In this document: piece after piece, positions 6,091-6,206 of the stretch
Layout: each line of letters starts with the position of its first letter
Position numbering within the stretch: position 1 is the first letter of the stretch
NCBI GenBank assembly: GCA_910588625.1
Contig: CAJUQN010000128.1
Span: 1 to 6,206 of the forward strand
Direction: 5' to 3'
Source of the DNA: an uncultured Oscillospiraceae bacterium
GTDB taxonomy: Bacteria > Bacillota > Clostridia > Oscillospirales > Oscillospiraceae
Length of the DNA stretch: 6,206 nucleotides
Notes under the pieces: model-generated
Told to the model about the DNA's origin: nothing
The model's database searches: none
What the model saw: the letters and a program-made list of their open reading frames with translations, nothing else
Position numbers and translations under genes: made by a program

Positions 6091-6206
6091 TAATGTTCTA
6101 CATTTTGACCATTTGAAGCGCACTTTTTTGTGAATTTCGCACATTCTCCTTGTGTCAACGCCAATCTAAAATTGTAAGAAAACGCCGAACAAATTTTGTC
6201 GTTTTT
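6091..6206. other. AT-rich upstream intergenic region
   Basis: No gene is supported. Noted on the minus strand are an isolated TTGACA (6153-6158) without a matching -10 box and a second TACAAT (6171-6176) without a matching -35 box. The plus strand has a TAAAAT (6167-6172) with a poor -35 (TTCTCC, 6144-6149, 17-bp spacer), which could serve a divergent gene beyond the window. A short palindrome ACAAATTTTGT lies at 6189-6199. None is strong enough to call. Confidence 0.4.

Noticed and set aside
6004..6144. 47-residue N-terminal extension of the TetR-like regulator from the ATG at 6144
   Set aside because: The extension runs through the promoter and both inverted repeats, does not resemble a TetR N-terminus, and its AAGGAG is too close to the ATG. 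The ATG at 6003 has a well-spaced AGGAGG.
6153..6158. Perfect TTGACA -35 box on the minus strand
   Set aside because: No acceptable -10 box lies 16-18 bp downstream, so it is not called a promoter.
6171..6176. Second minus-strand TACAAT upstream of the main promoter
   Set aside because: No -35-like hexamer occurs at 16-18 bp; the nearest partial match is 20 bp away.

Overview
The window holds one compact, minus-strand operon of four complete genes. In transcription order (right to left) they are a TetR-family regulator (6003-5443), a glycoside hydrolase family 2 enzyme most like a beta-galactosidase (5453-3102), a MelB-like GPH-family sugar:cation symporter (3111-1726) and a GH36 alpha-galactosidase of the compact Thermotoga GalA type (1733-150). 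Each gene overlaps the next by 8-11 bases, so they are probably co-transcribed and translationally coupled. There are no RNA genes, insertion sequences or CRISPR arrays.

The organism is probably a GC-rich gut Firmicute (class Clostridia, perhaps Oscillospiraceae). This inference rests on GC-rich codon use, strong AGGAGG ribosome binding sites, a vegetative TTGAAT/TACAAT promoter, and the GH2 and GPH protein style. Nothing in the window fixes a genus.

Layout: positions 1-149 are non-coding downstream sequence with one perfect 14-bp hairpin (28-60) that lacks a U-tract on either strand. Positions 150-6003 are the operon with essentially no intergenic space. Positions 6004-6206 are the promoter region: a good extended -10 promoter and two related 28-bp inverted-repeat elements, one just downstream of the -10 box and one covering the -35 box. 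These are the best candidates for operators bound by the TetR-like regulator.

How it likely works: the symporter imports a small galactoside with Na+, H+ or Li+, and the two cytoplasmic enzymes (neither has a signal peptide) remove alpha- and beta-linked galactose. The order regulator (TetR) - GH2 - GPH symporter matches the start of the Escherichia coli uid (glucuronide) operon. The GH2 enzyme lacks the glucuronidase NxK carboxylate-binding motif, and an alpha-galactosidase is added. A compound carrying both alpha- and beta-galactose is therefore the likeliest substrate, with the regulator sensing the imported glycoside or a product. The substrate itself is not determined by the sequence.
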